A stretch of DNA of 64,000 nt from contig JAAYJU010000180.1 in the NCBI GenBank assembly GCA_012522735.1, forward strand, positions 1-64,000. Direction: 5' to 3'. The notes beneath the pieces are model-generated. The model was not told the DNA's origin. It did no database searches and saw only the letters and a program-made list of their open reading frames with translations. Of this stretch, positions 16,873 to 25,318 are shown piece by piece. Every line of letters starts with the position of its first letter. Position 1 is the first letter of the stretch. The translations under genes were made by a program, and so were the position numbers. This DNA is from Clostridiales bacterium (GTDB lineage Bacteria; Bacillota; Clostridia; Lachnospirales; Lachnospiraceae).

Positions 16873-17307
16873 TTATTTTTCAACATCAGCTGTACAATGT
16901 GAGCACTTGGTTGCATCAAGATGAATATCAGAATAGCAATAAGGGCATTTCTTTGTTGTAGGAGCTGCAGGCGCCTCGGGCTTCTGTAGCTTGTTAATCC
17001 ATTTGACGATCAAAAATACAACAAATGCCATGATAATGAAATTAATAATGTTTGAGATAAACATGCCATACTTTACTACTGCTGCTTCAGCTTCTTGGGC
17101 GGCAAGTAATGTGTCATAGCTCTCCCCATCAAGTGCTATAAATAAATTACTAAAATCGATTTTCTTAGTAAATACTCCAAGGAGTGGCATAACAATGTCA
17201 TTAACCAGAGAATTTACGATGGAGTTAAAAGCACCTCCAATAATTATACCTACTGCTAAATCAATCATGTTACCTCGAAGTGCAAACTTCTTAAATTCCT
17301 TTAGCAT
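16873..17307 (-). CDS. mscL: Large-conductance mechanosensitive channel with C-terminal zinc ribbon
   Basis: MscL opens under membrane tension to release solutes on osmotic downshock. The N-terminal amphipathic helix and TM1 ([19 protein letters not shown], then [21 protein letters not shown]) and TM2 ([16 protein letters not shown]) are canonical. After a proline/alanine linker, residues 121-138 form CPYC...CSHC, a four-cysteine zinc ribbon in place of the usual helical bundle. Start after GAAGGGATTAAA (144 residues); the longer frame upstream is basic and unlike the family. A remnant of the hairpin element lies about 115 bases upstream. Confidence 0.94.
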   Translation of the reverse strand: MLKEFKKFALRGNMIDLAVGIIIGGAFNSIVNSLVNDIVMPLLGVFTKKIDFSNLFIALDGESYDTLLAAQEAEAAVVKYGMFISNIINFIIMAFVVFLIVKWINKLQKPEAPAAPTTKKCPYCYSDIHLDATKCSHCTADVEK

Positions 17308-17421
17308 TTTAATCCCTTCTTTCTTATTAATTTGATGTACTGTACTTAATTTCTTTAGTTTCCTTGAATTATTATGTTTCATTTTTTCATCATCCATACC
17401 TTAATAATATTCTTTAGCGAG

Positions 17422-17460
17422 TAAGCAGATTAGTAGCTCCGATGCTTATCATGATTATAC
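17422..17460 (-). repeat. Hairpin leader element remnant, copy 4 (upstream of mscL)
   Basis: TAAGCAGATTAGTAGCTCCGATG retains the terminal arm and adjoining junction of the element (first 20 bases shown by TAAGCAGATTAGTAGCTCCG), then jumps to CTTATCATGATTATA, the same flank seen right of copy 1 at 15478-15492. The internal hairpins have been deleted. Orientation relative to mscL is the same as for the full copies. Confidence 0.65.
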
Positions 17461-17532
17461 CATGGTGATTTATAGATTTCAAAACAAATAATGTAATATA
17501 TGTGTGCTGAAAATATCTGTGTAGTGGAAATC

Positions 17533-17560
17533 TTGACATTTTTTTCTACCTGTTTATAAT
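17533..17560 (+). promoter_or_regulatory. thrS: Sigma-A promoter of the thrS T-box transcript
   Basis: Consensus TTGACA and TATAAT separated by 16 bases; transcription would start near 17567, just upstream of the T-box leader. Confidence 0.8.
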
Positions 17561-17566
17561 GGACTT

Positions 17567-17823
17567 AATAACATAAGAAAAGCAATGATGGAAAAGAGTA
17601 AATCAATAGGAAGCAAACAGAGAGAGGAGCATATGGTGGGAGTTCCTTATGTGAAATTTGATTGAAAACCATTCCTGAGCTGTAGCACAGAAAATAGTAT
17701 GTGTTATCGTATACCTGCGTTAAAGGTTAGGGTTTGTTGGAATCCGAAGTGAAAAGTTAAGGTGGAACCGTGCGTGATATATGCACCCTTAGGCAGAAAC
17801 ATTCTGCTTAGGGGTGTTTTTTA
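17567..17823 (+). ncRNA. T-box leader of thrS
   Basis: A tRNA-sensing riboswitch that reads the charging state of (presumably) tRNA-Thr. The T-box sequence AAGGTGGAACCGTGCG lies at 17759-17774 and is followed by a terminator, CACCCTTAGGCAGA...TCTGCTTAGGGGTG plus TTTTTT (17784-17823). Stem I lies in the purine-rich region from 17575 onward. I did not assign the specifier codon by eye; threonine specificity is inferred from the downstream gene. Confidence 0.92.
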
Positions 17824-17886
17824 CCTGTTCGCATGGCAATTTCTTTTCTTATGTTATCAATTTTATTACCGAAAGGAGACATAGTG

Positions 17887-19626
17887 ATGAAAGTGATAAT
17901 GAAGAATGGAGAAATTGTTGAGAGCTCATTTGGAGAGGAGCTGGGGCGAAATGCGCTGCGCCATACCGCCGCACATATTCTGGCTCAAGCGGTAAAGCGA
18001 ATTTACCCAGAGACAAAATGTGCCATAGGACCCGCCATAGAAAATGGGTTCTATTATGATTTCGAATTTGGCTTTGATTTTACTGCAGAAAATCTATCTG
18101 AGATTGAAGCCGAGATAAAGCGCATAGTTAAAGAGGCTTTGCCGATTGAACGCCTTGTAGTAAGCCGAGAGGATGCTATAAGTGAAATGAAAAAGCGGAA
18201 GGAGGACTATAAGCTAGAATTACTTGCAGATATACCGCTGGATTCAACAATAAGTTTCTTTAGGCAAGGTGAATATTTAGAGATGTGCGCGGGCCCGCAT
18301 GTAGTAAACACAAGCCTTGTAAAAGCTATTAAGTTGACAGCTCTTGCAGGAGCTTATTGGAAGGGCAATGAAAATAATCAGATGCTAACTAGAATATATG
18401 GCACGGCTTTTTTAAAGCAGAGTGAACTCGATGAGTATATTGAAAAGCTTGAAGAAGCTAAGGCTAGAGACCACCGAAGGATTGGTAAGGAGCTTGGTTT
18501 ATTTGTCTTAATGGAGGAAGGACCTGGCTTTCCATTTTTTCTTCCCAAGGGGATAGTGCTAAAGAATTTATTACTGGATTATTGGAGAAAAGTTCATGAG
18601 CGTGAGGGTTATGTGGAAATATCATCACCGATTATGCTAAGACAAGAGCTATGGGAGGTCTCCGGACATTGGGATAATTACCGTGAAAGAATGTATACAT
18701 CAGAAATTGACGATATGGAATATGCTATAAAGCCAATGAACTGTCCCGGGGGAATGCTTGTATATAAAATGCAGCCACATTCCTATAAGGAGCTACCCAT
18801 TCGAATGGGTGAGCTCGGTCTTATTCATCGACATGAAAAATCAGGGACCCTTCATGGGCTTTTTAGAGTTCGCAGTTTTATACAGGATGACGCTCATATA
18901 TTTATGATGCGTGAACAGGTAATTGATGAAATCAAAGGTGTAGTTAGATTAATTGATGAGGTCTATCAGCAGTTCGGGTTCAAGTATCATGTAGAGCTAT
19001 CTACTAGACCCGAGAAAAGTATCGGAAGTGATGACGATTGGGAAGAGGCTATTGGAGCATTAAAGCTGGCTCTTGAGGAGATGAATCTATCTTATATAAT
19101 TAATGAAGGCGATGGGGCCTTTTATGGACCAAAGATAGACTTCCACTTGGAGGATTCTATAGGTAGAACATGGCAATGCGGAACAATACAATTGGATTTT
19201 CAGTTGCCACAAAGATTTAATGCTGAATATGTTGGTGCTGATGGCGAGAAGCATCAACCAATAATGATTCATCGTGTTATTCTTGGTTCAGTCGAACGAT
19301 TTATCGGAATCCTTATTGAGCATTATGCGGGAAAGTTTCCTGTTTGGCTGGCACCTGTTCAAGTCAAAATACTTCCAATATCAAATGCTTTTTTGGATTA
19401 TGCTTTAATAATATTTAATAAGCTAAAGGAAGCAGGTATCCGCTGCGAGCTTGATGAGCGAGACGAGAAGCTTGGTTATAAAATTAGAGAAGCCAGATTA
19501 GACAAGGTTCCATATATGGTTGTTGTCGGAAAGAATGAGCAAGAAGCCAATACAATTTCAGTTCGTGGAAGAGATGATGGCGACCTAGGAAACATGTCAG
19601 TTGATGAATTTATAAGGAGGATATAA
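17887..19626 (+). CDS. thrS: Threonyl-tRNA synthetase lacking the TGS domain
   Basis: Charges tRNA-Thr. The editing domain begins almost at the N-terminus (LRHTAAHILAQAVKRIYPE; CAGPHV), followed by the class II core (motif 2 region GLIHRHEKSGTLHGLFRVRS, CGTIQLDFQLP, motif 3 VERFIGILIEHYAGKFP) and the anticodon-binding domain (IRCELDERDEKLGYKIREA). At 579 residues it is about 60 shorter than usual: the N-terminal TGS domain is absent. The ATG lies 8 bases after AAAGGAG; a GTG one codon earlier is possible. Controlled by the upstream T-box. A second, full-length ThrRS may exist elsewhere. Confidence 0.95.
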   Translation: MKVIMKNGEIVESSFGEELGRNALRHTAAHILAQAVKRIYPETKCAIGPAIENGFYYDFEFGFDFTAENLSEIEAEIKRIVKEALPIERLVVSREDAISEMKKRKEDYKLELLADIPLDSTISFFRQGEYLEMCAGPHVVNTSLVKAIKLTALAGAYWKGNENNQMLTRIYGTAFLKQSELDEYIEKLEEAKARDHRRIGKELGLFVLMEEGPGFPFFLPKGIVLKNLLLDYWRKVHEREGYVEISSPIMLRQELWEVSGHWDNYRERMYTSEIDDMEYAIKPMNCPGGMLVYKMQPHSYKELPIRMGELGLIHRHEKSGTLHGLFRVRSFIQDDAHIFMMREQVIDEIKGVVRLIDEVYQQFGFKYHVELSTRPEKSIGSDDDWEEAIGALKLALEEMNLSYIINEGDGAFYGPKIDFHLEDSIGRTWQCGTIQLDFQLPQRFNAEYVGADGEKHQPIMIHRVILGSVERFIGILIEHYAGKFPVWLAPVQVKILPISNAFLDYALIIFNKLKEAGIRCELDERDEKLGYKIREARLDKVPYMVVVGKNEQEANTISVRGRDDGDLGNMSVDEFIRRI

Positions 19627-20190
19627 ATGAAAGCTACCATTGTATTAATTGCTGATACTACTACCGAAAACTATGGACGAAAGTGCATACTAGAAGCAAA
19701 CCGTATAGGTAATATAGGATTTGAAATGGTAAGATTACCACATCACATTTCGCTAAAGCAACCTTTTAAAGTTCCAAATTTGGAAGCTGTAGAAAGTATC
19801 TTTGATGAATATGCTAAGACCGTAAATGCTCTTACTGTTCCAATGCTTCAACTTGATTGCTTTAGAAGTAATGTCTTTGGTTATGAGTCCGGCTGTATGT
19901 CAATAAGAGCAGAAAGTACCTCGCAACTAATTACAATGCAGCAAAATTTAAATGCTCTCATAGAAGCAAAGCTTGGTTCATGCCCGGCTGAGTATGATTC
20001 GGATTATGTCTTCCATATGACAATTGCAATAGGTGGTGCACCCTATAAGAATTACGAAAAAGCCTATCAGGTTATGAAAAAACATGATTATCATTATGAT
20101 TTCCATTTTAATAGGTTAGGGTTATTGTATTATGATGATGATAAGATAAGACCAGGTACTTACTTTTGTTACAAAATAGCTGATTTATAG
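19627..20190 (+). CDS. 2'-5' RNA ligase-like 2H phosphoesterase
   Basis: The 187-residue product has the two H-x-S/T-h motifs of the 2H phosphoesterase/LigT superfamily: HHISLKQPF near residue 39 and HMTIAIGG near residue 136. These catalyse cyclic phosphodiester hydrolysis or 2'-5' ligation on RNA. The ATG immediately follows the thrS stop and uses an AAGGAGG inside the thrS end, so the two are co-translated and under T-box control. Its substrate is unknown; association with tRNA charging suggests tRNA or nucleotide processing, which is inference. Confidence 0.82.
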   Translation: MKATIVLIADTTTENYGRKCILEANRIGNIGFEMVRLPHHISLKQPFKVPNLEAVESIFDEYAKTVNALTVPMLQLDCFRSNVFGYESGCMSIRAESTSQLITMQQNLNALIEAKLGSCPAEYDSDYVFHMTIAIGGAPYKNYEKAYQVMKKHDYHYDFHFNRLGLLYYDDDKIRPGTYFCYKIADL

Positions 20191-20201
20191 ATATATTTAG
20201 A

Positions 20202-20250
20202 AAAAGACCAGCTACATTAAAGCACTATTTGCTTGAATGGCTGGTCTTTT
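20202..20250. terminator. Bidirectional terminator between the 2H phosphoesterase and RNHCP genes
   Basis: AAAAGACCAGCTACATT and AATGGCTGGTCTTTT form a strong stem with A and T runs on both sides, suitable for the convergent genes on either side. Confidence 0.85.
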
Positions 20251-20274
20251 CATGCATATCAACTACTTACTACT

Positions 20275-20598
20275 TCAAAATGTTCCTTCATGTATAATTC
20301 GTATAATTTTATCCATATCATCTGGCATATTGCAATCAGTAGCAATTCGATTCACTTTTTCCGATCCACATAACTCACAACGATGCATAATTTGATATCC
20401 CTTCTTGCTATGCCAGCATATACTTACTGGTCTCATCAATCCTAGGCAATCACTTGAACGGTCACCAGGAATGTAATCCACATGAAGTGAATACAAGCAA
20501 TGTGGACAATGATTACGATAACTGCCGTTTGTCAACGCCGTTACGGGTTTGCCGCAGTTGACGCAAATAAATCCTGTATTTTCAATTTTTCTGCTCAC
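20275..20598 (-). CDS. RNHCP-domain zinc-ribbon protein
   Basis: 107 residues with the name-giving RNHCPHC motif (SYRNHCPHCLYSLHVD) and paired cysteines CVNCGKP and CELCGSE, forming one or more zinc-binding knuckles; PGDRSSDCLGLMRPV is also family-typical. Function is unknown; such proteins are small, cytoplasmic and occur as single genes. The GTG start follows GGAGGGCTCG. Immediately upstream is a 21-base palindrome (AATATTTGAA/TTCAAATATT) and then a GC-rich relic region. Confidence 0.82.
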   Translation of the reverse strand: MSRKIENTGFICVNCGKPVTALTNGSYRNHCPHCLYSLHVDYIPGDRSSDCLGLMRPVSICWHSKKGYQIMHRCELCGSEKVNRIATDCNMPDDMDKIIRIIHEGTF

Positions 20599-20639
20599 AC
20601 CGAGCCCTCCTAATATTTGAATTTCAAATATTGGAAGGC

Positions 20640-20935
20640 GGGGTTCTGTTAATTCTTAGGAATAATCCTTTCGGGCTTGAATCTGAGAGTGGCCGATTCT
20701 CCGCTGTCCTTTAGAGAAGCGAATACTTCTACTTCCTGCTTCAAAGAGGCTTGTTTCATCCCCTTATCCGAACTATTACTGGTTTTGCGTAATTGTATCA
20801 GTCAATGTATGGCGGTCTTACCACCATCCAGCAGTAGGCGTCACCAAATCTCACCGACGATGGCTTCATCCCCCGTTAGTATGCGAGCTTCACTATGAAT
20901 GTAACTAGCACCTCAAACCTCCTTTATACTGTTTT
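20640..20935 (-). mobile_element. GC-rich degenerate island, possible IS200/IS605-type (TnpB 3' end) relic
   Basis: This stretch is visibly richer in G+C than its surroundings and has no intact gene. On the minus strand one frame reads GDETSLFEAGSRSIRFSKG before a stop, resembling the C-terminal tail of TnpB-type proteins in Clostridia as I remember them, but a stop codon precedes it. Other frames give only short peptides (MKPSSVRFGDAYCW..., 23 residues; MKQASLKQEVEVFASL..., 36 residues). It may instead be a structured RNA. The rest of the 20599-21065 gap (20936-21065) is AT-rich with only a 10-codon ORF (MKIDIEVFFD) after AAAGGAG. Confidence 0.35.
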
Positions 20936-21065
20936 AGTCGAAAAACACCTCAATATCTATTTTCATAAAGCAACAACTCCTTTCGTTCTCTGCGAAGTAA
21001 GAATGAATTATCGCAGAATAAAGATTTAATTCAGCATACCATAATTCTCCATATAAAGCAATTAT

Positions 21066-21614
21066 TTACTCATTATACTTTACATACATTGCGACATCAT
21101 ACAGGCTTCCATCACGTCTTCGCCCTACATTACGAATCGTCTTTTCATAATGCATACCTACCTTTTGCATAACTCTACCTGAAGCAATATTTTTTACATC
21201 ATGCTTTGCAATAATCTTCTTATAACCCACTTCGAAAAAAAGATAATGCATAACTGCCCTCAGTGCCTCAGCTACAATCTCTCTTCCCCAAAAACTCTTT
21301 CCTATACAATATCCCACTTCACAGCTCTTGTCCTTATCATTGGACATCTCCACACTTATAGAGCCTATAACCTGATTATCGGATTTTAAGTATATAGCCC
21401 AGTTATACACATTTGGGTTCTTATAATTCTCTACCCAGCTTAATATTCGCCTATGAGTCACATTTACATCACTATGAGGTCCCCAGGACAAATACTTTAA
21501 GGTCTCCATATCACTTGCCCAGTTCTTATACATATCAAAGGTATCCTCAGGCCTGAATCTACGAAGTATCAACCTTATGGTTTCAATAGAATTGGTCCCT
21601 ATATGCTTAATCAT
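21066..21614 (-). CDS. GNAT-family N-acetyltransferase (RimJ/RimL-like)
   Basis: The 182 residues fit the RimJ/RimL-type GNAT fold: TIRLILRRFRPEDTFDMYKN at the start, NWAIYLKSDNQVIGSISVE (beta strands 2-3), the acetyl-CoA site VGYCIGKSFWGREIVAEALR, and the C-terminal NIASGRVMQKVGMHYEKTIR. Substrate is unknown; relatives acetylate ribosomal protein N-termini, antibiotics or small amines. It lies alone between the GC-rich island and pheT. Confidence 0.85.
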   Translation of the reverse strand: MIKHIGTNSIETIRLILRRFRPEDTFDMYKNWASDMETLKYLSWGPHSDVNVTHRRILSWVENYKNPNVYNWAIYLKSDNQVIGSISVEMSNDKDKSCEVGYCIGKSFWGREIVAEALRAVMHYLFFEVGYKKIIAKHDVKNIASGRVMQKVGMHYEKTIRNVGRRRDGSLYDVAMYVKYNE

Positions 21615-21679
21615 TTTCCTCCAACTTAAACCCTTTCAGAAAATGAATATACAGGGACCAGCTCAAATATTCCCGTAAT

Positions 21680-21768
21680 AATTTCTTAATGGTGTCAGGC
21701 ACCATTAAGAAATTGTTACATACTTTAATAAATTTGTAATGGTGCCTGGCACCAATTACCGGCACCAA
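21680..21768 (-). repeat. Two GGTGCC-type palindromes downstream of pheT
   Basis: Minus strand after the pheT stop: TAATTGGTGCC duplicated in tandem, then GGCACCATTA, forming a GGTGCC-A-GGCACC hairpin (about 21739-21757). A second hairpin at 21680-21714 has a perfect 15-bp stem (AATTTCTTAATGGTG/CACCATTAAGAAATT) with a 5-base loop. They may terminate pheST transcription, but without clear U-runs they look more like REP-type repeats. Confidence 0.7.
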
Positions 21769-24150
21769 TTACCTCAGTACGATGTTTTTATTCCTTAATA
21801 CACCTAGCAATCCGTCCACCATACTTTGAATTTCGTTGCTTTCTAAGGTCCGTTCCATAGATACGAATTCGAAACGTACTGTTACACTCTTCTTACCCGG
21901 AAGGAGCTTCTCATCCTCGAATATATCTACAAGGTAGTATCTGTCAAGGTACTGACATGGATACATGTCGATATACTTAGTTAGTGTTTCGTAAGGAAGA
22001 TCCTTGTCTACAAGTAGACTTAGATCTACGGTTACACCAGGGTACTTAGATACCTCCTTGTAATCAAGAGCAACCCCATCAACAGTCTCCATATCGTCAA
22101 TATCTATCTCTGCAAATGCAACATTAAGCTTCTTATCTATGTTGTTTCTGATTTTAGGATTGAGTACCGATATATATCCGATTTCCTGATCCTTTAAGTG
22201 TATACCTGCAGAATTAAGAGGATGCACATAGTTGTATTTGTTAATTGCATTATTCTCTACAAACATCGGAGTGATGTTCTTTATATCTAATAGTGCCTGT
22301 TCTATAGCTTCCTTCAGCTTAAAGAATACTTCCTTCTCGCTAAGTATTTTACTAGCTATTACTATGCCAAGACGCTTCTTCTCATTACACAAGCCGTCTT
22401 TCTTTAACCCATCTGCCACACGGCCGATTTCATACATTCCCATCTCAGGACTTCCATCTACGTTCTTATAAACAAAGCCTAACAAGCTTGGAATTATTGT
22501 GGATCTTATTGTATCGTTCTCGGCAGTCATAGAGTTTACAATACGAATATTTGGCTCTGTATCAATACCCAACTCCTTATTCATCTTGGATTCATACCAG
22601 ATATAGGAGTGAACCTCATTCATATCATACTTATCAGATAAGAGAACCTTAATCCTATATTCATTGTCTCTATCCAGGCTATGCTTAATCGGTGTAAGAA
22701 GGCTCTTAGTGGAGTAGGTATCAAAGTTGTCATATCCATAGATACGGGTGATCTCCTCGACTATATCTGCCTTCATGGTAACATCCTTGGTAGCACGCCA
22801 TGAGGGTACTCCCACGCTGAACTTATCCCCGCTTCTTTTTACCTCAAAGCCTAAGGCATTTAAGGTCTCCTCTATCCTATCTGAGGAAATATCTATACCT
22901 GTATATTTATCTACGTAAGCCTTATCAAAGTCAACAGTGATGCTGTCATAATGCTGTACATATGAATCGGTAAGGCTTGATGTCACCTTAACACCGGGGT
23001 CTATATCCAATAAAAGCTTCATGAAACGCTTAATAGCTATCACTGTCGTTTCAGGATCTAGTGTCTTCTCGTATCTGGAGCTAGCATCTGTTCTTAGTCC
23101 CATCCTAGTTGCAGATTTGCGGACACCTGTACCGTCAAAATTAGCAGATTCAAGTAGCACTGAGCTGGTATCATCAGATATGGATGAAAGCTCTCCACCC
23201 ATAACACCTGCTATACCTATAGGCTCCTTTGAGTCACAAATCATCAAGGTATCTGCATCAATCTTTCTTGTTATTCCGTCTAGGGTTAAGAAGTCGAAAG
23301 GCTCTGAAAATGTCTTTACTCTTATATCCTTTACCTTTCTGTTGTCGTAGGCATGCATGGGCTGCCCTACCTCCATCATAAGGTAATTAGTTAGGTCAGC
23401 AAGGAGATTGATTGGACGCATACCACAATAGGTAAGGCGAATCCTCATATTAATGGGAGATTTCTTAATCTGAATATTGTCCATGGTGATACAGCTGAAG
23501 CGATATATCCTTTGATTATCAAGCACCTTAAGATCGATTGGTGTTAAATCCTTATAGACACTCGTATCTACCAATTCCAAAGGCTTTAAGGGACGTTTAT
23601 TAAGTGCCGCTATTTCTCTGGCTATTCCATAATGACCCCACAGATCAGGACGATTAGTAAGTGATTTATTATCCACTTCAAATACAATATCCTCCAGCTG
23701 CATGAAGTCTTTAATGTCGGTACCTAAAGGATAGTCTCCTTCAATAATCATAAGACCTGAATGGTCGTCACTTATTCCCAGCTCCTTCTCGGAACAGCAC
23801 ATACCACGGCTAACTACACCGGCTATGGGAATCTCTTTAATCTCTAAGTCACCAACGCGTCCACCAAGCCTTGCAAATGGCACCACTGCTCCAACAAATA
23901 CATTGGGAGCACCGCAAACCACTTCTACTACTTCTGTACCTATATCCACCTTCACAAGATGTAATTTTTGTGAGTTGGGATGATCATTAACCTCGATAAT
24001 CTTTCCTACAACTACGTCCTTGATGTTTTTACCCATTTCAAATATTTCTTCAACCTCGGCGGTAGATAAGGTAAAGCGATTAATAAGCTCCTTCATATCC
24101 ACTCCGCTAAGATCTGTAAATTCCGAAATCCAATTCATTGATATTAACAT
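21769..24150 (-). CDS. pheT: Phenylalanyl-tRNA synthetase beta subunit
   Basis: Beta subunit of the alpha2-beta2 enzyme, carrying editing and tRNA-binding domains. In order: tRNA-binding EMAP-like domain (VVGKIIEVNDHPNSQKLHLVKVD, here VNDHPNSQKLHLVKV), B3/B4 editing core (FEVDNKSLTNRPDLWGHYGIA region), B5 domain, catalytic-like domain, and the C-terminal ferredoxin-fold anticodon-binding domain (SKYPGVTVDLSLLVD; VTVRFEFVS). At 793 residues it is full length. It lies 118 bases after pheS, across a hairpin-rich spacer. Confidence 0.97.
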   Translation of the reverse strand: MLISMNWISEFTDLSGVDMKELINRFTLSTAEVEEIFEMGKNIKDVVVGKIIEVNDHPNSQKLHLVKVDIGTEVVEVVCGAPNVFVGAVVPFARLGGRVGDLEIKEIPIAGVVSRGMCCSEKELGISDDHSGLMIIEGDYPLGTDIKDFMQLEDIVFEVDNKSLTNRPDLWGHYGIAREIAALNKRPLKPLELVDTSVYKDLTPIDLKVLDNQRIYRFSCITMDNIQIKKSPINMRIRLTYCGMRPINLLADLTNYLMMEVGQPMHAYDNRKVKDIRVKTFSEPFDFLTLDGITRKIDADTLMICDSKEPIGIAGVMGGELSSISDDTSSVLLESANFDGTGVRKSATRMGLRTDASSRYEKTLDPETTVIAIKRFMKLLLDIDPGVKVTSSLTDSYVQHYDSITVDFDKAYVDKYTGIDISSDRIEETLNALGFEVKRSGDKFSVGVPSWRATKDVTMKADIVEEITRIYGYDNFDTYSTKSLLTPIKHSLDRDNEYRIKVLLSDKYDMNEVHSYIWYESKMNKELGIDTEPNIRIVNSMTAENDTIRSTIIPSLLGFVYKNVDGSPEMGMYEIGRVADGLKKDGLCNEKKRLGIVIASKILSEKEVFFKLKEAIEQALLDIKNITPMFVENNAINKYNYVHPLNSAGIHLKDQEIGYISVLNPKIRNNIDKKLNVAFAEIDIDDMETVDGVALDYKEVSKYPGVTVDLSLLVDKDLPYETLTKYIDMYPCQYLDRYYLVDIFEDEKLLPGKKSVTVRFEFVSMERTLESNEIQSMVDGLLGVLRNKNIVLR

Positions 24151-24268
24151 GTTTCTCCTCCATTCTATTGAATATGTGCGAAAAGCACACTCTGTGCTTT
24201 TTGCTGTGTGAAATTCTTCTACTTTTTATTCGCAGTACTTTTGCGAATTAGAAGTTCTTTTCACACTT
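24151..24268 (-). repeat. Hairpin-rich pheS-pheT spacer
   Basis: Directly after the pheS stop, GTGTGAAA...TTTCACAC, ACTTCTA...TAGAAG and ATTCGCA...TGCGAAT nest into one long imperfect hairpin (about 24205-24264). It is followed by AAAAAGCACA...GTGTGCTTTT and CGCACATATTCAATAG. A related arrangement lies between pyrD and pyrE (28437-28557). Possible processing or stability element within the operon. Confidence 0.65.
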
Positions 24269-25309
24269 CTATCTGGTAAACTGTCTAAGCTGCTTTAAGT
24301 TACCGCTATTGAACATACGAATGTCTTTGATATTGTATTTCATCATAGCAAGTCTTGTTAAGCCAAGGCCAAAGGCAAAGCCTGTGTATTTTTCAGGATC
24401 AATTCCTCCCATAGAAAGTACATTGGGATGAATCATACCACAGGGCAATAATTCAAGCCATCCGGATTGCTTACAGGTAGGACATCCGCTACCGCCACAT
24501 ATAGCACAGTTTATATCTAGTTCAAAACCGGGTTCTACGAATGGGAAAAATCCTGGTCTAAGCCTTACCTTTATATCTCTTTCAAATACCTCGGATAATA
24601 AAACCTTCATGAAATAGATAAGGTTTGATATGGATATATCATCTCCTATCATCATACCCTCTAGTTGGAAGAATGTATTTTCATGACTGGCATCTAAATT
24701 CTCATTTCTAAAGCATCTACCTGGAAACAAGACTCTTAATGGCTCACCTTTCTTTGGAGCGCCGTACTTCTTCATAATAGTATTCTGAGCAGCTGATGTA
24801 TGTGTCTTTAAGAGCTGGCCATTTTCCAGATAGTAAGTATCCTGCATATCTCTGGCAGGATGATTCTTAGGAATATTGACAGCCTCAAAATTGTTGTATT
24901 CAGTCTGAATCTCAAGACCATCCTCTATAATAAAACCCATAGTCTTGAAGATATCCTCAATGCGCTTCTGAATAATAGATATGGGATGGAGAGTTCCTGT
25001 ATTTCTACTCCCGGGTATAGTGTAGTCATAGCGCTCTGAATTCTCAATTTCCTGAAGATATTCCTTCTCCTCCAGGGTTTTTTGATACTCAACGATTGCA
25101 TGCTCAATCTCATTCTTTAGCTTGTTCACCTGCATACCGGCTGTCTTTTTCTCTTCGGGGGCCAAATCACTAAGATTTTTTAACTGCTCCGTTACCAATC
25201 CTTTCTTACCAAGGAAGGATACCCTTATCTTCTCAAGCTCTGCATTCGAATTAACTGCATTAAGCTCTTCATTAAACTGCTCTTGAATCTTCTTCAGATT
25301 TTCTAACAT
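24269..25309 (-). CDS. pheS: Phenylalanyl-tRNA synthetase alpha subunit
   Basis: Catalytic subunit of PheRS. An N-terminal coiled coil (about 1-85) is followed by the class II core with GTLHPISIIQKRIEDIF, NHPARDMQDTYYL, LLKTHTSAAQ, motif 2 FPGRCFRNENLDASHENTF and motif 3 FGLGLTRLAMMKYNI. The start MLENLKKIQ follows GGAGGTTTTTAAAA; the longer upstream frame comes from translating the repeat array. That GGAGG is the last element of the array at 25319-25420. 346 residues, normal size. Confidence 0.97.
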   Translation of the reverse strand: MLENLKKIQEQFNEELNAVNSNAELEKIRVSFLGKKGLVTEQLKNLSDLAPEEKKTAGMQVNKLKNEIEHAIVEYQKTLEEKEYLQEIENSERYDYTIPGSRNTGTLHPISIIQKRIEDIFKTMGFIIEDGLEIQTEYNNFEAVNIPKNHPARDMQDTYYLENGQLLKTHTSAAQNTIMKKYGAPKKGEPLRVLFPGRCFRNENLDASHENTFFQLEGMMIGDDISISNLIYFMKVLLSEVFERDIKVRLRPGFFPFVEPGFELDINCAICGGSGCPTCKQSGWLELLPCGMIHPNVLSMGGIDPEKYTGFAFGLGLTRLAMMKYNIKDIRMFNSGNLKQLRQFTR

Positions 25310-25318
25310 TTTTAAAAA

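Noticed and set aside
16736-16924. 62-codon frame on the plus strand overlapping the mscL end
   Set aside because: No SD, overlaps mscL antisense, composition typical of random AT-rich DNA.
20677-20898. Open frame of 73 codons on the plus strand
   Set aside because: No ribosome binding site, lies in the GC-rich relic, and the Ser/Pro-rich product resembles no family I know.
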